This document shows, one piece after another, positions 1-8,389 of a DNA stretch of 47,911 nucleotides (the stretch's first letter is position 1; each line of letters opens with the position of its first letter). Source of the DNA: Pectobacterium peruviense (GTDB taxonomy: Bacteria > Pseudomonadota > Gammaproteobacteria > Enterobacterales > Enterobacteriaceae); assembly GCF_002847345.1 (NCBI RefSeq), contig NZ_LXFV01000024.1:1-47911 (forward strand), in the 5' to 3' direction. The notes under the pieces are model-generated. The model was not told the origin of the DNA. It ran no database searches and saw only the letters and a program-made list of their open reading frames with translations. A program made the position numbers and the translations under genes.

Positions 1-110
1 CCCACCCCCGTTCTTTTCGGGGGTTCCCGGGTTGGGGGCTGACTGACACCGCCGTACTGGCGGGCATATTCAACAGCGTCATCCGCCGTAAAAGTGCGGT
101 AAAGTGACAT
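1..110 (-). CDS. mtnK: Methylthioribose kinase MtnK, N-terminal fragment cut by the window edge
   Basis: The minus-strand reading frame starts at 110 behind a good AGGAG site (115-120) and begins MSLYRTFTADDAVEYARQYG, the typical MtnK N-terminus. MtnK phosphorylates 5-methylthioribose in methionine salvage. Only 36 codons are present. From about codon 25 the sequence (PPTREPPKRTG) no longer resembles the family, which should continue with an EIGDGNLN-type nucleotide-binding stretch. The outermost 38 bases are unusually C/G-homopolymer rich and may be an assembly artefact. The gene is divergent from mtnA across a MetJ-box region, the usual arrangement in enterobacteria. Confidence 0.8.
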   Translation of the reverse strand, partial: MSLYRTFTADDAVEYARQYGGVSQPPTREPPKRTGV

Positions 111-151
111 TCCAACTCCTCGCTATTCTTAAATTCAAGATACGGACATAA

Positions 152-175
152 AAACGTTCGGACGTCTATACATCT
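152..175. promoter_or_regulatory. MetJ operator (three tandem met boxes) between mtnK and mtnA
   Basis: Three contiguous 8-mers, AAACGTTC, GGACGTCT and ATACATCT, match the met-box consensus AGACGTCT at 5 to 7 positions each. Tandem contiguous 8-mers are the hallmark of MetJ binding. They lie between the divergent mtnK and mtnA starts, so both genes should be repressed when S-adenosylmethionine is plentiful. Confidence 0.8.
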
Positions 176-228
176 ATCAGGCATCTTGGCAGAATACGAA
201 TATCGATGCAACATGGATTTAACGACCT

Positions 229-1257
229 ATGCAGACACTTAACACAACCAGCCTGAAAATCGTAGATAACCAACTGTGGATCCTCGACCAGCAGGCGTTA
301 CCGCAAGAAAAAAGATGGAGCCCTTGCCCGGATGTCGCATCACTGGTTGAGCATATCCAGACGCTGCGGGTACGCGGCGCGCCGCTCATTGGCCTGTCTG
401 CCAGCCTGCTGCTCGCGCTGCTGGCGGAGAGAGGCTTATCGCAGGCCGAACTGGCACAAGCGCTGGAGACGCTACGGGCATCGCGTCCTACCGCCGTCAA
501 CCTGATGAACAATTTGGATCGCATGAAGCTGGCGCTGGCACAGCCGCAGTTTGTCGCTGCACTGGTGCAGGAAGCGCTGCGATTGGTAGAAGAAGATCGC
601 GCGCTGTGTGAACGCATCGCCGATCATGGCGCTGCGCTGGTGGAGCCAAACAGCCATTTGCTAACCCACTGCAACACTGGCGGTCTTGCAACCGCGGGCA
701 TCGGCACCGCCATCGGCGTGCTGCTGCGTGCACACCAACAGGGGAAAGTGGCGCAAGTGTGGGTCGATGAAACTCGTCCGCTGCTACAGGGCGGACGCCT
801 CACGGCCTGGGAACTGGGTGAATTAGGCATTCCCTATCAGCTGATCTGTGATTCGATGGCTGCCAGCCTGATGGCGCAGGGTCAGGTCGATGCGATTTGG
901 GTCGGCGCAGACCGCATTGCCGCCAACGGCGATGTCGCCAATAAGATCGGCACCTACAGCCTCGCCGTACTAGCGCACTATCACCAAATTCCATTTTACG
1001 TCGCAGCACCGCACACCACGCACGATCCGGCGTGTCCAGACGGTCGGGCAATTCCTATCGAACAACGCGCCGCAGCCGAAGTCACTGGCGTTTCCGGCAG
1101 CTTCGGCCACTGCCAGTGGGCACCGCAGAATGCGTCAGTCTACAACCCAGCGTTTGACGTCACCCCCGCCGCATTAATCAGCGGCTGGGTACTCGACACC
1201 GGCGTAATCACCCCACAGGACGTCAAAGAAGGGATATTTCAGACGGCGTTAAAGTGA
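229..1257 (+). CDS. mtnA: Methylthioribose-1-phosphate isomerase MtnA
   Basis: MtnA isomerises 5-methylthioribose-1-phosphate to 5-methylthioribulose-1-phosphate, the step after MtnK, in the cytosol. The 342 residues are full length for the eIF2B-alpha-like family. Conserved blocks are RVRGAPLIG (48-55), [11 protein letters not shown] with the presumed catalytic Cys148, [18 protein letters not shown] (179-196) and [20 protein letters not shown] with the catalytic Asp228. The start at 229 has a weak ribosome site (an ATG at 213 is out of frame). It is transcribed away from mtnK and downstream of tandem met boxes. Confidence 0.97.
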   Translation: MQTLNTTSLKIVDNQLWILDQQALPQEKRWSPCPDVASLVEHIQTLRVRGAPLIGLSASLLLALLAERGLSQAELAQALETLRASRPTAVNLMNNLDRMKLALAQPQFVAALVQEALRLVEEDRALCERIADHGAALVEPNSHLLTHCNTGGLATAGIGTAIGVLLRAHQQGKVAQVWVDETRPLLQGGRLTAWELGELGIPYQLICDSMAASLMAQGQVDAIWVGADRIAANGDVANKIGTYSLAVLAHYHQIPFYVAAPHTTHDPACPDGRAIPIEQRAAAEVTGVSGSFGHCQWAPQNASVYNPAFDVTPAALISGWVLDTGVITPQDVKEGIFQTALK

Positions 1258-1316
1258 CGACAATCCCAAATATTTCCAGGAAATTCAGGATACGCCGCAC
1301 GGACGCGGCGAAGCCA

Positions 1317-1583
1317 TCACCCAATAGTGACCGTTCCCCCGCCCATCACCACGCCACCACAGCTCACTGCATCACCCGTGCGCGCCGCAGGTTTACCCTC
1401 AACGAGTACGCTGGATGAACCACTGCTAATACTCCGCGCATGACCATGGGGAACCAAAGGATCGCCTTGTCGGGCCAACGGCAGGCCGTCAACCTTAACC
1501 GTCGATGCCCCCACCGCGACGGGCGTCGGCGGATGACTACCGTGCCCCGTGTCGCTATCGCCTACTTTAACGGCGTTACCCAT
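1317..1583 (-). CDS. PAAR-domain protein, T6SS spike tip
   Basis: This 88-residue protein has the PAAR fold signature: an N-terminal VGDSDTGHGSHPPTPV stretch, GxSTVKVDGLPLARQGDPLVPHGH in the middle, and a glycine-rich end with GKPAARTGDAVSCGG. PAAR proteins cap the VgrG trimer with a metal-bound conical tip; the His and Cys residues here fit that. It carries no C-terminal toxin extension, so it is a bare tip. It is the last gene of the minus-strand island that starts with vgrG, 59 bp after the effector gene, and probably works with the VgrG encoded upstream. The start follows an AAAAGGAC-type site. Confidence 0.92.
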   Translation of the reverse strand: MGNAVKVGDSDTGHGSHPPTPVAVGASTVKVDGLPLARQGDPLVPHGHARSISSGSSSVLVEGKPAARTGDAVSCGGVVMGGGTVTIG

Positions 1584-1642
1584 TTTTTAGTCCTTTTAGT
1601 TGATCAGTTCTTTTAACTGAATAGTCAGACTTGCTGCGACCA

Positions 1643-3358
1643 TCATGCAGCGGCCTCGTCATCGACAGCCAATATCTCTATTCCACGCGGGACGAAGAAA
1701 TTATTGTTCCTCAACATCGTATTCGCCTGCTCGTTCAGCGTAGCGAACTTGAGTTCCTCAGACGTAAAATCGTGCATAAAATAATTGAAGAAGATATCCG
1801 CCTCACGAGGCACCCGCTTAATGCCATTAAAGAACTTCACCAAATCGGCCCCCCGATACATCTGCCGACTCAGCCCTCTGCTTCTCCGCACGTTATCCGC
1901 ATCATACTCAACCTGCTTCAGCCAGCCCCACTGCGCGTTGAGTTTATCCCTCTCACTTCCACTCACCTTTTGCCGGAGTATCTTGTAGTCATGCAATTTT
2001 TCCCCCAGCCAAAAACAGTAGTGGATCATATGCAGTTCGAACACGTCCGGGGTCGGGGCCGTTTTCCCTACCCATTTGCTGTAAAACTCACTGTATGCCT
2101 TCGCGGAGTAACCCTGCCGACTATCCTGCATGACGAAGTAGCTGGCGACTCTACGTGATGTTTTTTGCAAAGTGCGAAAATTGGGAAAAGGCACCTGCGC
2201 CCTACGCGCGGTTTCGTACATCTGTCGCAACGGCACCCGGCACAGTTCGGCACTGGGGCGCTGTTCGTCGGGTAACAGCCCGCCCGTCACGTCTTCACTG
2301 ATGCCGGGGCAGAGCACTTCACGCCAGCCGGACCGTAGCGGCCCCAAAGGCAACAGAGGACGATATTCTCGCCGTTCATGTGCCGCGATCAGGTGCAACG
2401 CGTTTTTTACGGCGGGATGAAGGGATTTATCGAACGCAATCACTTTCGCGCCAAGGGCCGTGGTGATAAGCCCAACAACAGGGTGTCGGGCAACTAATCC
2501 CGCCCCGTCAGAGATGGTAGCCACGGTATCGCCCATATCCATCGAACTGCGGCGCGTGCAGTCGAACAGGCCAGCAAAAATCACCTCGACCTTACTGTCT
2601 TCGTAGCGGTATTCGTTTCCCACCTTGGTACAGACCGACTCCAGTAACTCGTCGATAAAGCGTCGGGCTAACGCGGCCCCCAGATCGGCGCCGAACACCG
2701 AGATCTGGATCAGTTTGATGGGCAGTTGATTTGCTTTTTTGATATCTGCCAGATTTTTTTTGAACTTATTTTTAGCCAAATCCACCCGCACATCGACGCC
2801 GGTCATCATCAACTCGGCCACTATCGGGCTATCCCGAATCGGTTCAGTCGCTTCGAGCAGCGCACGGGTCGCTGCTTTCTTTGCTGCGGAGACGGTGGCA
2901 TCGAAACCACTCTTCATGGTCACCAAGTCGCCCAGCTTATTGGAGAGCACCTGACTCCAGTCCCCTTTGAAAACGCCCTTAACGGCATCAACCGCCGTTT
3001 CTTTGCCCTGTTCAACCAGCGCATCGGCATAATCCTCAGGCAACGCCTGCTGTCTGGCATCCATAATACTGTCCAATCTTTCAGACGGTGTGTCATCAAG
3101 AGGGGTACCTAAACCGGGGATATAGACTTTAGAATACGAATATGAAGAAGTGAGTTCAGCCAAAATTATTTCAGGATGGGCACGAAACAAACGCCCAATA
3201 TTAGTTAGACGCTGGCTTTCTTCATCCATATTGATATTGCGCTTCAAACCATCAAAGAAAAAGCCTATCTGTAACGCCAGAGAACAAGTGCCTATCCCTG
3301 CCTGATGACGGCTCTCTTCACGCGCAACGCGACACTCCAGATCATCCCAATCGTTCAT
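1643..3358 (-). CDS. DUF2235 (Tle1-like) T6SS effector candidate with an Asp in the nucleophile position
   Basis: This 571-residue protein resembles DUF2235/Tle1 alpha/beta-hydrolases, which act as T6SS phospholipase effectors. Visible landmarks are IGFFFDGLKRNIN (31-43, family FFDGTxNN), YIPGLGT (79-85), IQISVFGADLGAALARRF (217-233, family VFGFSRGAAxAR), FAGLFD (261-266), HLIAAHERR (322-330), PGISEDVTGG (351-360, family PGxHSDxGGG) and FMHDF (527-531). The usual Ser of GxSxG is Asp225 here, and the PGxHSD block has lost its His. This suggests an inactive or re-purposed enzyme. Its start overlaps the stop of the upstream immunity-like gene (ATGA), which is how effector and immunity genes are often coupled. 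No signal peptide or membrane segment is seen, as expected for a VgrG-delivered cargo. A toxin role is inferred from context. Confidence 0.75.
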   Translation of the reverse strand: MNDWDDLECRVAREESRHQAGIGTCSLALQIGFFFDGLKRNINMDEESQRLTNIGRLFRAHPEIILAELTSSYSYSKVYIPGLGTPLDDTPSERLDSIMDARQQALPEDYADALVEQGKETAVDAVKGVFKGDWSQVLSNKLGDLVTMKSGFDATVSAAKKAATRALLEATEPIRDSPIVAELMMTGVDVRVDLAKNKFKKNLADIKKANQLPIKLIQISVFGADLGAALARRFIDELLESVCTKVGNEYRYEDSKVEVIFAGLFDCTRRSSMDMGDTVATISDGAGLVARHPVVGLITTALGAKVIAFDKSLHPAVKNALHLIAAHERREYRPLLPLGPLRSGWREVLCPGISEDVTGGLLPDEQRPSAELCRVPLRQMYETARRAQVPFPNFRTLQKTSRRVASYFVMQDSRQGYSAKAYSEFYSKWVGKTAPTPDVFELHMIHYCFWLGEKLHDYKILRQKVSGSERDKLNAQWGWLKQVEYDADNVRRSRGLSRQMYRGADLVKFFNGIKRVPREADIFFNYFMHDFTSEELKFATLNEQANTMLRNNNFFVPRGIEILAVDDEAAA

Positions 3359-3873
3359 CGTCCTCTCCTTGTGCGATAGGGGGCAATAACATCATCCATA
3401 TCAAGATAGCAACTGCTCACCCAACGCACGACCAACTTGTTATCTGGTAAGAACAGTACACAAAAATCATCCTGGCCTTTCTGTCGTTTAGGCATAGGTA
3501 AATTAATTGTGTGTTTTTCAAACTGATACCCCGCTTTTTCCTGTTCTTCAGTCATATCCAATTCCCAATCTATCTTGACCGTATTCCCGTCTATACGATA
3601 AGGACCTGCTGTACCGCCGCTAGTGTTAAGTCCATCAAACGCAAAGGTATTCCCTCCCATATTACCGTTGACGTACACATAGCTAATGGGGCGGTCGATC
3701 ACCGAGTGGACAACGATTGACGCCCCACCATGTCGCTCCTGAATCAGGAACGTCCAGCCCAGCCAGAGCACCAGCAGAATGCTTGCCAGCCACCGCCCCC
3801 AGCGCGGTAATATCTGCCATATCGCCGTTATCAGCCCCGAGATTGCTCTTATCAAACCGGTTGTCGCGCTCAT
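3355..3873 (-). CDS. DUF3304-like membrane-anchored protein, probable immunity protein (copy 2)
   Basis: This 172-residue protein has one N-terminal membrane segment (about residues 28-47, WLASILLVLWLGWTFLI) and a soluble domain that would face the periplasm. The motifs DRPISYVYVNGNMGGNT and the late DDFCVLFLPDNKLVVRW resemble the DUF3304 family (DRPI..., GG, CCVxLP...W), which often accompanies DUF2235 effectors. It is translationally coupled upstream (ATGA with the remnant gene) and downstream (ATGA with the DUF2235 gene). That position supports a role in protecting the producer from the effector. It is roughly four-fifths identical to the gene at 3995-4510. The immunity function is inferred, not shown. 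Confidence 0.65.
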   Translation of the reverse strand: MSATTGLIRAISGLITAIWQILPRWGRWLASILLVLWLGWTFLIQERHGGASIVVHSVIDRPISYVYVNGNMGGNTFAFDGLNTSGGTAGPYRIDGNTVKIDWELDMTEEQEKAGYQFEKHTINLPMPKRQKGQDDFCVLFLPDNKLVVRWVSSCYLDMDDVIAPYRTRRGR

Positions 3874-3995
3874 GTTCGTCCTTTTTGTTCTTGCTGATTC
3901 AATTCCCTTGTCATGCGCTGGGTAGCCATCACGCCCGCCTGATGACGGCTTTCTTCACGGACAACGCGACATTCCAACTCATCCCAATCCACCAT
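3870..3995 (-). pseudogene. 41-codon remnant: effector N-terminus fused to a DUF4123-gene tail
   Basis: This short frame lies between the two immunity-like genes and is coupled to both (TAATG at its start, ATGA at its end). Codons 1-21 (MVDWDELECRVVREESRHQA then G) match the first 21 codons of the DUF2235 effector (MNDWDDLECRVAREESRHQA then G). The last residues, EQKGRT, match the C-terminus of the DUF4123 adaptor, and 25 of 27 bases around that junction are identical to the adaptor/immunity junction at about 4508-4532. The simplest reading is a deletion product of a duplicated adaptor-immunity-effector unit. It may still be translated because its coupling signals are intact. Confidence 0.75.
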
Positions 3996-4510
3996 TACAA
4001 CTTCCTCGTCCGGTAAGGGTTTATTACATCCTGCATGTCAAGGTGACAACGATAGGCCCAACGTATCATCGGCTTATTATCTGGTAAAAACAGCACACAG
4101 AAATCATCCTGCCCTTTCTCACGTTTCGGCATCGACAGAGTGGTCGTATGTTTTTCAAATTGGAATCCTGCTTTTTCCTGTTCCTCAGTCATATCCAACT
4201 CCCAATCTATTTTGACCGTCTTTCCGCCGATCCGATAAGGACCTGCGGTTTTCCCCCCCGCATTTCGTCCGTCAAATGCATCGGTATTTCCCCCCATATT
4301 GCCGTTGACAAAAGCATAGCTAATGGGGCGATCCATTACTGACATAACAACAATTGACGCTCCGCCATGCCGTTCCTGAATCAGGAATGTCCAGCCCAGC
4401 CAAAGCACCAGCAGAATACTTGCCGTCCACCGCCCCCAGCGCGGCAAGATCTGCCATATCGCCGTTATCAGCGCCGAAATTGCTCTTGTTAAACCGCTTG
4501 CCACGCTCAT
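3995..4510 (-). CDS. DUF3304-like membrane-anchored protein, probable orphan immunity protein (copy 1)
   Basis: This 171-residue paralogue of the 3355-3873 product has the same N-terminal membrane segment (WTASILLVLWLGWTFLI), the same DRPISYAFVNGNMGGNT motif and a C-terminal DDFCVLFLPDNKPMIRW block. I place the start at 4510, where it overlaps the adaptor stop in ATGA. The frame is open further upstream, but that part lies inside the adaptor gene. Its own effector appears to have been reduced to the 41-codon remnant downstream, which would make this an orphan immunity gene. Differences from copy 2 are spread along the protein, so the duplication is not recent. Confidence 0.65.
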   Translation of the reverse strand: MSVASGLTRAISALITAIWQILPRWGRWTASILLVLWLGWTFLIQERHGGASIVVMSVMDRPISYAFVNGNMGGNTDAFDGRNAGGKTAGPYRIGGKTVKIDWELDMTEEQEKAGFQFEKHTTTLSMPKREKGQDDFCVLFLPDNKPMIRWAYRCHLDMQDVINPYRTRKL

Positions 4511-5232
4511 GTTCGTCCCTTTTGTTCTTCCAACGCCTGACGCCCACCTTCCAGATAGGCTAATGCCCACAACCAACGTTGGCCGTCTACCGCTCCGGCC
4601 TGCTCGGCTTTCGCCAATGCCTTACGAACCATGCTCATCCTTTCACAGGGCGGGAAATGTCTGATGCTATCCCCCTCTTGCCATAGAGCGAGCAGGCGAT
4701 GCTCGTCAGGCGAACCTTGCAACGCTTGATATAACTCAGGCGTCAATTTCACCAGAACAGGTTCAGTGGGAGGGATCGATAGACTCAGTTCGCGCCAACT
4801 GCCGTCGCATTCTCGCAACCACCAGCGGTCGATCCCGCCAAACAGCCCACCGAGCCACGGGGCATCGTGCTGTTCAACAAGCAGAGGCAGCGCGTGCGGT
4901 GTATAGAACCGCAGCAATTGGCTAAATTGCCCTGCGGGTTCAATCACCCTCACACCCAAAGCCAGTTGCTTTTGCAAAGCGCTAAGGGATTGGTCACTCT
5001 CCAACAGGCCAACCACGTGCCCCTGCTGAACAAGCGTCGCCAGTAATCTTTCGTCCTCTTGTGGACAATGCCAAAGCCAGGGGCCCAGATTGATCAGTTC
5101 AAACAAGTCATCATGAAAATAGAGCGGTAAAAACGGATTTTTGCTCAACCGTTCGCGTTGTTCAGCGGTGAGATTCGCCCCTTCCAGCAGGGCGCTACAG
5201 GCACCCCAGTGCCAGATAGTTTCAGGTAGCAT
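4507..5232 (-). CDS. DUF4123 T6SS adaptor/chaperone (Tap/TEC family)
   Basis: This 241-residue protein sits directly after vgrG (TAAG then ATG) and before the immunity/effector genes, the standard place for DUF4123 adaptors that load an effector onto its VgrG. The family-like N-terminal half has hydrophobic blocks LGPWLWHCPQ and GHVVGLLESDQSLSALQKQL, then LLRFYTPHALPLL and the aromatic GGIDRWWLRECDGSW, as in other members. The C-terminus ends LEEQKGRT and overlaps the next start (ATGA). It has no signal peptide, consistent with a cytosolic chaperone. The specific partner is likely the DUF2235 effector. Confidence 0.82.
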   Translation of the reverse strand: MLPETIWHWGACSALLEGANLTAEQRERLSKNPFLPLYFHDDLFELINLGPWLWHCPQEDERLLATLVQQGHVVGLLESDQSLSALQKQLALGVRVIEPAGQFSQLLRFYTPHALPLLVEQHDAPWLGGLFGGIDRWWLRECDGSWRELSLSIPPTEPVLVKLTPELYQALQGSPDEHRLLALWQEGDSIRHFPPCERMSMVRKALAKAEQAGAVDGQRWLWALAYLEGGRQALEEQKGRT

Positions 5233-5233
5233 C

Positions 5234-7261
5234 TTATTCTCCCTGTATCAACGCATCGCCCTGCGCCATGGCACGCAGCAGACAGGGAATACAGACCGGT
5301 TTTTCAAGGGGCGGTATTTTGGGCAGTTGGGGCGGCGCAATCACCTCAACCGTTCCCGGTAATGAGGGCAGTTGGCCTGCCCAACCAGAGCCACAACCCG
5401 GGCTGCCACCTGAATTCATCTTGATACCGGGGCCGACTAGCGTCACGCCGCTGGGATCGATCTTCACGAAGCTTCCCCCGACTTTCAGCGTCAGCTCCGC
5501 GCCCGCTTCAAGAACCACCTTAGCCCCCGCTTTTACATGCACTTCCTCACCCGCCTCGACCAGCAAAGCCTGCCCCAGTTTCTGATGCATCGACGCATCA
5601 ACGGTCAGCGAGAGGTCTCCTTTCACGTGGTCACGTTTCTCGTTCTCCACCGTCAGGTGATCGTTGGCTTTAACGCGGGTGACTCGCTCATTATCAATCT
5701 CCGTGTGGGCATCATGTTTGATGTGCCAGACCACATCGTTCTCAACGAGCGCCTTGAGGTCTTTCTGCCCGTGAAGATAAATCTCCTCCTGACCGGCCTG
5801 ATCCTCGAAGCGCAATTCATTAAATCCTTCTCCCTGATGCGTCTTCGTGCGCAGTACGGTTCGTGTCTTATTGGCAGGCAGCGGATACGGCGAGGGATTG
5901 GTGGCGTGGAAAGTACGCCCGGTGACAATCGGCTGGTCCGGATCGCCTTCAAGGAAGCTGACGATCACTTCATGGCCGATACGCGGGATGGCAATCATGC
6001 CGTACTGGCCGCCCGCCCAGCCCTGGCTGACCCGCACCCAGCAGGAACTCTGGTCATTGCTCGCGCCGTATCTGTCCCACGGGAATTGCAGTTTTACCCG
6101 ACCATACTGGTCGCAGTAGATTTCTTCCCCCGTTGGGCCGACGACGGTGGCGATTTGTGGGCCATCCACCATCGGTTTGTAGGGCATGGCAGCACGCCAC
6201 GTCGTCGTGCCTTTCACCACGGCAAAACTGTTGCTCATGGTCGTCGGTTCGCCGCCGCTTTCCTCTTCCAGCGCCTGCGGCTGCTGCCCGACGTGCGTCA
6301 CGCTCACCGTCTGCCACACCGCATTCAGCGTCGCATTCGGGTGCTCCGTCAGCGTGAAGGTGTTACCCGGCATCAGCCCCGCGCAGTTGGATTCCCCTTC
6401 GCTTGTCACCGCCCCTGAGCGCAGCGCATCCAATCGGTAGCCGCTGAACGCCTTGCCGCTAGGGTCTTGCTTATAGCGTCCCGGATAGTCGTAATGCTGA
6501 TAGCTTTCGCGCTGGTGCGCCAGCTCGCCACTCATTTTCTTGTGTGACAGCCCGTAAGCCGGGGTCTTGAAGCTGTAGTCTTTCAGCTCGACTTCGGCCG
6601 TACTCACCCGCTCCGCGTAGTGGAAACGTCGGACATATTCGCCCTCACTCAGTCCCTGCGTCGCCAGATTGAAGAACAGCTCGGGGCCTTTGGTCAGTGC
6701 GCCCGCATCGTCAGCAAACACCACCCGGTGTTTACCTTCTTCGTATTCGTGGAAGAAATACAGGCCCTCCTCGGCGGCCAGCCGGGTGATAAAGGCTAAA
6801 TCGCTTTCCCGATACTGCACGCAATATTCCCGCACCGCATGCTCGTTACGCAGCGCAAAGGCGTAGTCGGTAATACCCGCTTCTTCCAGCAGCGCCCCGA
6901 TAATCGCCTCCGGCTTCTGCGCCTGAAAGAGTCGGGCGTTGGTGCGTAATCCCAGTCGCCACAGGGCAGGACGGACTTCTATCTGATAGCGCGTGCGCCG
7001 GAATCCGGTGTCACCCTGCGTGAAGCCACTGATAATCCCGCTGACCCGACGTTTCAGTTCGCCTTCATACCAAATCATCAGCTCGCACGGTTGGTCCAGC
7101 ACCGCGCCAAAATCGATATCCGGCAACGCGCTCGCCAGACTCAGCGACAGGCTGAAAGGCCGGTTCAGCCCTTCATCCAGCCTGAAATCCACCACCGCGA
7201 AAGTGCCTGCTTCCAGGGCACCGACCTTTACGGTGAACTGTAATCCTGTACTGTTTGCCAT
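5234..7261 (-). CDS. vgrG: VgrG, T6SS spike protein
   Basis: VgrG trimers form the puncturing spike that carries effectors out of the cell. The 675-residue protein has the gp27-like N-terminal part ([15 protein letters not shown] early, [14 protein letters not shown] near residue 75) and the gp5/OB-fold segment ([51 protein letters not shown]). A DUF2345-like beta-helical tail of repeated short strands ends in a proline- and cysteine-containing extension ([13 protein letters not shown]). I choose the ATG at 7261 because AAGGAG lies just upstream; the longer open frame has no such site. This is an orphan vgrG island: no TssA-M structural genes are present in the window. Confidence 0.96.
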   Translation of the reverse strand: MANSTGLQFTVKVGALEAGTFAVVDFRLDEGLNRPFSLSLSLASALPDIDFGAVLDQPCELMIWYEGELKRRVSGIISGFTQGDTGFRRTRYQIEVRPALWRLGLRTNARLFQAQKPEAIIGALLEEAGITDYAFALRNEHAVREYCVQYRESDLAFITRLAAEEGLYFFHEYEEGKHRVVFADDAGALTKGPELFFNLATQGLSEGEYVRRFHYAERVSTAEVELKDYSFKTPAYGLSHKKMSGELAHQRESYQHYDYPGRYKQDPSGKAFSGYRLDALRSGAVTSEGESNCAGLMPGNTFTLTEHPNATLNAVWQTVSVTHVGQQPQALEEESGGEPTTMSNSFAVVKGTTTWRAAMPYKPMVDGPQIATVVGPTGEEIYCDQYGRVKLQFPWDRYGASNDQSSCWVRVSQGWAGGQYGMIAIPRIGHEVIVSFLEGDPDQPIVTGRTFHATNPSPYPLPANKTRTVLRTKTHQGEGFNELRFEDQAGQEEIYLHGQKDLKALVENDVVWHIKHDAHTEIDNERVTRVKANDHLTVENEKRDHVKGDLSLTVDASMHQKLGQALLVEAGEEVHVKAGAKVVLEAGAELTLKVGGSFVKIDPSGVTLVGPGIKMNSGGSPGCGSGWAGQLPSLPGTVEVIAPPQLPKIPPLEKPVCIPCLLRAMAQGDALIQGE

Positions 7262-7638
7262 CGGCTTTCTCCTTATTTTTATTCTCGCTCTGCCGCCACG
7301 GCTACCGCATGCGCCATCCTGGCTAAACGCCACATGAGCAAAAATGCCACGCAGGTGAAAAGCGCAGAGCATTTAAATCGAGCAGCGATTCGGTATGTTC
7401 ACGTCGTGGGAAACAAGAAGGTCGCAGGGTTGAGGCGGTGTGAAGAGTGATGAAAATGTTCCATGTGGCATCCTTGACGCTATTCCTTTTAAGAAAATAC
7501 GCATAAAGGATAACAAGATGTTCATAGTGCTAATCGCGCAAAAAAAGGCCTAAAACCAAGTAAACACATTGATTAATATTAAAATAATATCATTTTGAAT
7601 AAATTAGATAGCGAATCAAAAAGACTCAATCATCATAT
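7262..7638. other. Non-coding region upstream of vgrG
   Basis: No convincing gene is present. The part from about 7480 to 7640 is AT-rich and probably holds the promoter of the minus-strand vgrG island. I see no clear operator or known RNA family. Confidence 0.5.
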
Positions 7639-7664
7639 GAGAACAGGGCATTCGCCCTGTTCTC
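7639..7664. terminator. Perfect 11-bp hairpin between vgrG and mtnD
   Basis: GAGAACAGGGC and GCCCTGTTCTC pair perfectly around a 4-base loop (ATTC). It stands downstream of the mtnBCD operon and the ERIC element, and upstream of vgrG. Neither side has a clear T-run, so intrinsic termination is uncertain; it could also be a processing or stabilising hairpin. Confidence 0.45.
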
Positions 7665-7673
7665 AACCTATTG

Positions 7674-7803
7674 ATAAACCCGTCATACTTCAAGCCGCAT
7701 GTGCGTTGGCTACGTTCATTCACCCGAATCACTTACCTGAGTAAGCTCATCGGGATTCTCTCTCTTGCCGCCTTCCTGCAACTCGAATTATTTAGGGTAT
7801 AAA
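7674..7803 (-). repeat. ERIC (IRU) repeat, full-length copy
   Basis: This is an imperfect palindrome of about 127 bp with the ERIC core CTTACCTGAGTAAGCTC. Its arms are CGTCATACTTCAAG on one side and CTCGAATTATTTAGGGTATA on the other. ERIC elements are non-autonomous intergenic repeats of enterobacteria. This one lies just downstream of mtnD and would be transcribed in its 3' UTR. Confidence 0.88.
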
Positions 7804-7843
7804 CCATTTTTATTCATGGAATAAGGGCATAGCCCCCTACGCG

Positions 7844-8389
7844 CTAACACTCCAACTTCGGATATACATCCGCGATCTTATCGCCGGTAAAATGGGCGAT
7901 CCAGCCTTCCGGGTTATCGAACAGGCGGATGGCAGTGAAATGCGGCTCTGGCCCCATATCAAACCAGTGTGCCGTACCTGCCGGTACAGACAACAAATCG
8001 TTCTTCTCACACAGAATCTGGTAAATCTTGCCGTTCAGATGCAGGCAGAATAGTCCCGCGCCTTCCACGAAAAAGCGCACTTCATCTTCGTGATGGATAT
8101 GCTCGGATAAAAACTTGGTGCGCAGCTCCGCACACTGCGGATTGTCCGAACGCATGCTGATCACATCCCAGCTTTGGTAACCTTTTTCTGCCACCAGCTT
8201 ATCGATTTCATGCTGATACACCGCCAGCACTTCCTCGGAGGACGGCGCGTCGCTCAGTTTTTGACTGGCTTCCCAGCGCTCAAAACGCACACCGATATCG
8301 TTCAGCTGTTTCTGAATCGCATCGGCATCCTGGCTTTGCCAAATCGGCTGGCTTGCATCACTGTCGCTAAAAATGGTTAATCCACTCAT
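7844..8389 (-). CDS. mtnD: Acireductone dioxygenase MtnD
   Basis: MtnD oxidises the acireductone made by MtnC. With iron it gives 4-methylthio-2-oxobutanoate and formate (the salvage route); with nickel it gives an off-pathway product, CO and methylthiopropionate. The 181-residue cupin has all metal ligands: His97, His99 and Glu103 in [12 protein letters not shown], and His141 in [10 protein letters not shown]. The start overlaps the mtnC stop (ATGA), so the genes are translationally coupled in mtnB-mtnC-mtnD. The 3' end is followed by an ERIC element. Confidence 0.97.
   Translation of the reverse strand: MSGLTIFSDSDASQPIWQSQDADAIQKQLNDIGVRFERWEASQKLSDAPSSEEVLAVYQHEIDKLVAEKGYQSWDVISMRSDNPQCAELRTKFLSEHIHHEDEVRFFVEGAGLFCLHLNGKIYQILCEKNDLLSVPAGTAHWFDMGPEPHFTAIRLFDNPEGWIAHFTGDKIADVYPKLEC

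Noticed and set aside
4511-4576. Upstream extension of the first immunity-like gene
   Set aside because: It lies inside the DUF4123 adaptor gene. The inner ATG gives the same N-terminus as the paralogue and an ATGA overlap.
7262-7372. Longer vgrG start
   Set aside because: The added residues are not VgrG-like, and the inner ATG at 7261 has a strong ribosome site.
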